Part shown: positions 60,806-64,000 of the stretch, one piece after another
How positions within the stretch are numbered: the first letter of the stretch is position 1
How the letters are laid out: each line of letters begins with the position of its first letter
Assembly (NCBI GenBank): GCA_963921305.4
Contig: CAWUEX030000002.1
Span: 3,038,001 to 3,102,000, forward strand
Length of the DNA: 64,000 nucleotides
Direction of reading: 5' to 3'
From: CAWUEX02 sp963921305
Lineage (GTDB): Bacteria > Pseudomonadota > Alphaproteobacteria > Rhodospirillales > Rhodospirillaceae
Program-made: the position numbers and the translations under genes
Notes under the pieces: generated by a model
Database searches by the model: none
What the model was told of the DNA's origin: nothing
What the model saw: the letters and a program-made list of their open reading frames with translations, nothing else

Positions 60806-61210
60806 ATGGCAGGTGACGAGGAAGCCGTTGTGTTTGCCAACGACAGATTCTACGCGGCCTTTGCAGGGCGCGATGTCGCGGCGATGGAAGAAATTTGGTC
60901 GACCGGTCAGGTGATCTGCGTGCATCCCGGCTGGCAGCCGCTTCACGGCCGGGAGGACGTGCTGGACAGCTGGCGCGGTATTCTCAGCGAGGGCGGTGCG
61001 CCGGATATTGTTTGCCATGCGCCCCGCGCCACAGTCTTCGATGACGCTGCTGTTGTTGTTTGTATCGAAGAGGTGGGCGGTGCGTTCCTGTGTGCCACGA
61101 ATATGTTCGTGCGGGAGGCTGGTGACTGGCGCATGTGCCATCATCATGCCGGGCCGGTCAACGTCTCGCCCGATGACCTGCCGGAACAGCCTGATGTCGC
61201 GATGAACTAG
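60806..61210 (+). CDS. SnoaL/NTF2-like domain protein
   Basis: A 134-residue cone-fold protein: helices 'FANDRFYAAFAGRDVAAMEEIWS', the strand 'VICVHPGWQPLHGREDVLDSWRGIL' in two parts and the final 'FVREAGDWRMCHHHAGPVN'. This is the common SnoaL_3/DUF4440 pattern with a buried pocket, used for isomerases, hydrolases or ligand binding. GGGAG lies upstream of the ATG. It is convergent with the helicase gene, with a 12-nt gap. Confidence 0.86.
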   Translation: MAGDEEAVVFANDRFYAAFAGRDVAAMEEIWSTGQVICVHPGWQPLHGREDVLDSWRGILSEGGAPDIVCHAPRATVFDDAAVVVCIEEVGGAFLCATNMFVREAGDWRMCHHHAGPVNVSPDDLPEQPDVAMN

Positions 61211-61222
61211 AGCGGTGTTGGG

Positions 61223-62662
61223 CTAGCCGGCCTTGCGCTGTTCTGGTCGGCTTGGATTGGGGTCGGCCTTCAGAAAACTTGGCGTATGCGCGCCGAAGGC
61301 GACGACATCATCACCGTGATCCATGACACCGACGTCGGGATCGTGACGGCCTTCGCGCCGTTTGCGCTTGGGCTTGTCGTCCTGTTTGCGCGGCCCGCGT
61401 GACTCTTGTTTTGGCGCCGCTTTCCGCTCTGATTTCTGCCCCGGCTTCTCCTCGGCTTTGTCTTTGCCGGACCTGCGGTTGCGTCCGACGCGCTTGCGTC
61501 GTCCGCCGTCGTCGCTGGCAGACACATCGGCGCTGAATTCCGACAATTCGGCGAGCTCAACCCGGGGAATTTCGCCGCCGATCAGCTTCTCGACCGCGGC
61601 GAGGAATTTGCCGTCTTCGGGCACGGCCAGGGTGAACGCCTTGCCCTGCTTGCCGGCGCGGCCTGTGCGGCCGATGCGGTGGACGTAGTCCTCGGCATTG
61701 CTGGGCACGTCGAAGTTGACCACGAAGGGCACGGCGGAGATGTCCAGACCGCGTGCGGCGACATCGGAGCAGACCAACAGTCCTGCTTCGCCGGACTTGA
61801 ATGCCGCTAGCATTTCCGTGCGCTTGCTCTGCACCATGTCGCCGTGCAGGGCGACGGCGTTGAAGCCGTGCTTGGTCAGCGACTTGAACAGAATGTCGAC
61901 GTCCTTCTTGCGGTTGCAGAAGATAAAGCCGTTGGTGATCTCTTCAGCGCGCAACAGGCGGCGCAGCACTTCGCGTTTGTTCGGTGTGGTCGTGGTCACC
62001 AGACCTTGGGTGATGGTGGTCGCTGTCGTCGCCGGGGCATCGACGGCAACTTCCTTCGGATTCATCAGGAAGGCATCGGCGAGGCGCCGGATTTCCTTGT
62101 CCATGGTCGCTGAGAAGAACAGCGTCTGGCGCAAGGTCGGGACCAGCTTGGCAATGCGCTCGACATCGGGAATGAAGCCCATGTCGAGCATGCGGTCGGC
62201 TTCATCGATGACAAAGTATTTGACGTCGTTAAGCAGGATCTTGCCGCGCTCGAACAGATCGAGCAGGCGGCCCGGCGTGGCGATCAGAACGTCGCAGGTT
62301 TTTTCCAGCGCCTTTTCCTGATCGGTGAAGCTCTCGCCGCCGATGATCAGCGCCATGCTGAGATCGGCATACTTCGAATACTTGGTGAAGTTGTCGGCGG
62401 CCTGCGCGGCCAGTTCCCGCGTCGGGCATAGGATCAAGGCGCGCGGCATGCGGGCTTTCGACCGTCCGGAGCTGAGAATATCGATCATCGGCAGGGTAAA
62501 GCCGGCGGTCTTGCCGGTGCCGGTCTGGGCAATGCCCATGACATCGCGGCCCATCAAGGCAATGGGGATCGCTTTGGCTTGGATCGGTGTGGGTTCGGTG
62601 TAGCCGGCTTCGAATACGGCTTTCAGCGTGCTCGGCTCTAGGCCCAGATCTTCAAAGGTCAT
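61223..62662 (-). CDS. DEAD-box RNA helicase, RhlE-like
   Basis: A 479-residue ATP-dependent RNA helicase: Q motif 'FEDLGLEPSTLKAVFEAGYTEPTPIQ' read in two parts, Walker A AQTGTGKT, 'PTRELAAQ', DEAD box in 'VIDEADRMLDMGF', SAT motif, 'ARGLDI' and 'HRIGRTGRAG'. The last 90 residues are a basic Lys/Arg/Gln-rich tail for RNA binding. The ATG at 62662 fits the family start (MTFEDLGL); the ORF to 62716 only adds noise. It is divergent from the hydrolase gene. Confidence 0.93.
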   Translation of the reverse strand: MTFEDLGLEPSTLKAVFEAGYTEPTPIQAKAIPIALMGRDVMGIAQTGTGKTAGFTLPMIDILSSGRSKARMPRALILCPTRELAAQAADNFTKYSKYADLSMALIIGGESFTDQEKALEKTCDVLIATPGRLLDLFERGKILLNDVKYFVIDEADRMLDMGFIPDVERIAKLVPTLRQTLFFSATMDKEIRRLADAFLMNPKEVAVDAPATTATTITQGLVTTTTPNKREVLRRLLRAEEITNGFIFCNRKKDVDILFKSLTKHGFNAVALHGDMVQSKRTEMLAAFKSGEAGLLVCSDVAARGLDISAVPFVVNFDVPSNAEDYVHRIGRTGRAGKQGKAFTLAVPEDGKFLAAVEKLIGGEIPRVELAELSEFSADVSASDDGGRRKRVGRNRRSGKDKAEEKPGQKSERKAAPKQESRGPRKQDDKPKRKRREGRHDPDVGVMDHGDDVVAFGAHTPSFLKADPNPSRPEQRKAG

Positions 62663-62800
62663 GCAGGTGAAAAGTCCTCGGGGGTTTCTACGCACATATC
62701 CATATATGTGCCCCAACCTCTCTGGGCGCGCACTATATGCAGGACGGTGTTAAAGTCAACTTAAAGTCTAGGGAATCAAGGGGTTTCGGGGGGTCGCGGC

Positions 62801-63496
62801 GTGTCTGACCGTCATCTGGTGCTGTTGCCGGGGCTGTTGTGCGACCATGCGTTGTGGGCGCACCAGAGCGAACACCTGAGCGACATCGCCTCGGTCATGG
62901 TCGGCGACCTGACTCGCGATGACAGTATTGCGGCCATGGCCGAGCGCATTCTTGACGAAGCGCCGGACAGCTTTGCCCTGGCCGGGCTGTCGATGGGCGG
63001 CTACGTCGCTCAGGAGGTCATGCGCCAGGAACCGGAGCGGGTGGAGCGTCTGGCCCTGGTGGACACCCAAGCCCGGGCCGACAGCGCCGAACAAGTCAAA
63101 ACGCGCAAAGACCTGATCCGTATCGCCGGCATGGGCAAGTTCAAGGGCGTGACCCCGCGTTTGCTACCGAACCTAGTGCATCACGACCGGCTGGACGATC
63201 CGGCGGTGCGCGACGTGGTGCTGGGCATGGCCGAGCGGGTCGGGCAGGCGGCCTTCGCCCGCCAGCAGACTGCGATCATGGGGCGCAAGGACGGGCGCGG
63301 CGACCTGCATGCCATCCGGGTGCCGACCCTGGTGCTGTGCGGCCGCCAGGACATCCTGACGCCCCCGGCGCTGCACGAAGAGATGGCGGCGGCGATCCAG
63401 GGGGCCAAGCTGGTGACCGTCGAGGACGCGGGTCATCTGGCGCCGCTTGAGCGTCCCGAGGTGGTGACGGACGCGATGCGCGCCTGGCTGAACTGA
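62801..63496 (+). CDS. Alpha/beta hydrolase
   Basis: A 231-residue hydrolase with a complete triad: Ser in GLSMGGYVA (about residue 67), Asp in 'GRQDILTPP' and His in 'EDAGHLAPLERPE'. The early 'LVLLPGLLCDHALW' is the oxyanion-loop region. The lid is short, as in small esterases and 3-oxoadipate enol-lactonase-like enzymes; the substrate is unknown. GTG start after a G-rich stretch. Confidence 0.9.
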   Translation: MSDRHLVLLPGLLCDHALWAHQSEHLSDIASVMVGDLTRDDSIAAMAERILDEAPDSFALAGLSMGGYVAQEVMRQEPERVERLALVDTQARADSAEQVKTRKDLIRIAGMGKFKGVTPRLLPNLVHHDRLDDPAVRDVVLGMAERVGQAAFARQQTAIMGRKDGRGDLHAIRVPTLVLCGRQDILTPPALHEEMAAAIQGAKLVTVEDAGHLAPLERPEVVTDAMRAWLN

Positions 63497-63528
63497 GCCC
63501 AAAAAAGATAAATCGCGGGAAAAATCGA

Positions 63529-63624
63529 GGAACGAGCCCATGCACGCCACGGGTTTGTGCGGGGTCGATCTGTATTCGTGAATGAATTCAATGGCTTATT
63601 TCTGAGTCAAACGAGCCCATGCAC
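63529..63624 (+). repeat. Two copies of the GAGCCCATGCAC intergenic repeat
   Basis: The unit at 63529-63552 is identical over 24 bases to the minus-strand unit at 10049-10072. A shorter second unit at 63610-63624 shares 15 bases (AACGAGCCCATGCAC). Both point the same way, 81 bp apart, in the gap between a hydrolase and the GNAT gene. A GAGTC site lies just before the second unit (63604-63608). Confidence 0.7.
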
Positions 63625-63642
63625 AACATTATTTCGCGGATT

Positions 63643-64000
63643 TTAGTCACTAGTTGATGCAAACGCCGTCAGTTGCTCTCCGGCGACGCGGTAATAGACT
63701 TTGTTGTCGACCGGCTGGGCGCCAAGACGGGCGTAGAAGGCCATGGCCTCCGGGTTCGAGGTTTCGGTGGTCCAGTCGAACCGTCCGCAATTGTGCTCCA
63801 GGGCGTAGCGGGCGAGGAAGTTCATAAGAGCGTGCCCCGCGCCCGATCCGCGATGTGCAGCGTCGACGAACAGGTCCTTCATGAACAACTGGCCTTGACA
63901 GGCGGGCGCGGGATAGACGATGGCGAAGGTGGCGAGGCCGATGGGGGTATCGCCATCGCAGGCGAGGGCAACTGAAGTCGAAGATTGCGGCCCCAGCACC
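63643..64000 (-). CDS. GNAT-family acetyltransferase (5' end cut by window)
   Basis: At least 118 residues, open at the right edge. The acetyl-CoA site is seen in 'LFVDAAHRGSGAGHALMNFLARYA' (R-G-x-G-x-G/A pattern), with 'GRFDWTTETSNPEAMAFYARLGAQPVDNKVYYRV' at the end, which is the usual last strand and helix of GNAT enzymes. The N-terminal strand is outside the window. Substrate unknown. Confidence 0.85.
   Translation of the reverse strand, partial: VLGPQSSTSVALACDGDTPIGLATFAIVYPAPACQGQLFMKDLFVDAAHRGSGAGHALMNFLARYALEHNCGRFDWTTETSNPEAMAFYARLGAQPVDNKVYYRVAGEQLTAFASTSD

Overview
The window reads as chromosomal DNA of an alphaproteobacterium. The evidence is the pyrB / dihydroorotase-like / plsY / dprA / topA / rnr run, ruvX divergent from gatCAB, a stand-alone divK, a class-typical rpoH, and clusters of GANTC (CcrM-type) sites. 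I cannot fix the order; the gene content would suit a free-living, probably aquatic, Rhodospirillales-like heterotroph. By eye the DNA falls into three blocks: a very GC-rich accessory left end (1 to about 14.6 kb), a less GC-rich core (about 15.3 to 49.6 kb), and a mixed right end that becomes GC-rich again after about 57.7 kb.

Left block (1-14.6 kb): short transcription units for exported or catabolic proteins. They include three SDR oxidoreductases that appear to carry Sec signal peptides (one cut by the window edge), a secreted formylglycine-enzyme-like protein, a periplasmic multicopper oxidase and two alpha/beta hydrolases. One of these, a type B carboxylesterase, is broken by an in-frame amber codon. 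There are also a peptide-type ABC binding protein and a TRAP binding protein without transporter genes beside them, a sulfotransferase-like protein, an M24 peptidase homologue, a cytoplasmic SDR and a DUF1330-like protein. Short intergenic repeats and GANTC clusters lie between these genes.

About 700 bp (14.63-15.32 kb) then hold no protein gene. They contain a GC-rich hairpin with a T7 tract readable on the minus strand, a rod-like fold of about 100 nt and a distant inverted repeat, so a small RNA is possible. To the right is a molybdenum-hydroxylase region: a single IorA/CoxS-type [2Fe-2S] subunit with its own terminator, then coxD, coxE, a split xdhC and a MoeA/MobA-like fusion. The catalytic molybdopterin subunit is absent. 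A ferredoxin reductase/ferredoxin pair, prfC, a RidA protein, a Kef-type antiporter and a DksA-like zinc-finger protein follow.

The core block holds ergothioneine genes egtB-egtD, rpoH with a long leader and a tiny upstream ORF, a membrane fatty acid/sterol hydroxylase, divK, rpmG (55 aa) and an S41 lipoprotein protease. It continues with the leftward pyrB-to-rnr run, whose dihydroorotase homologue has lost its metal ligands, then ruvX and gatCAB.

The right block (46.2-64 kb) has a GST, a secreted repeat protein, a DUF481 outer-membrane barrel, tRNA-Ser(GCT), an EF-G-like GTPase, and a leftward group of TRAP binding protein, VOC protein, GST and a large membrane-anchored propeller protein. 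Beyond it are two more VOC proteins, a tandem pair of small paralogous membrane proteins, a cupin, an esterase, a SnoaL-like protein, a RhlE-type DEAD-box helicase, an alpha/beta hydrolase and a truncated GNAT acetyltransferase.
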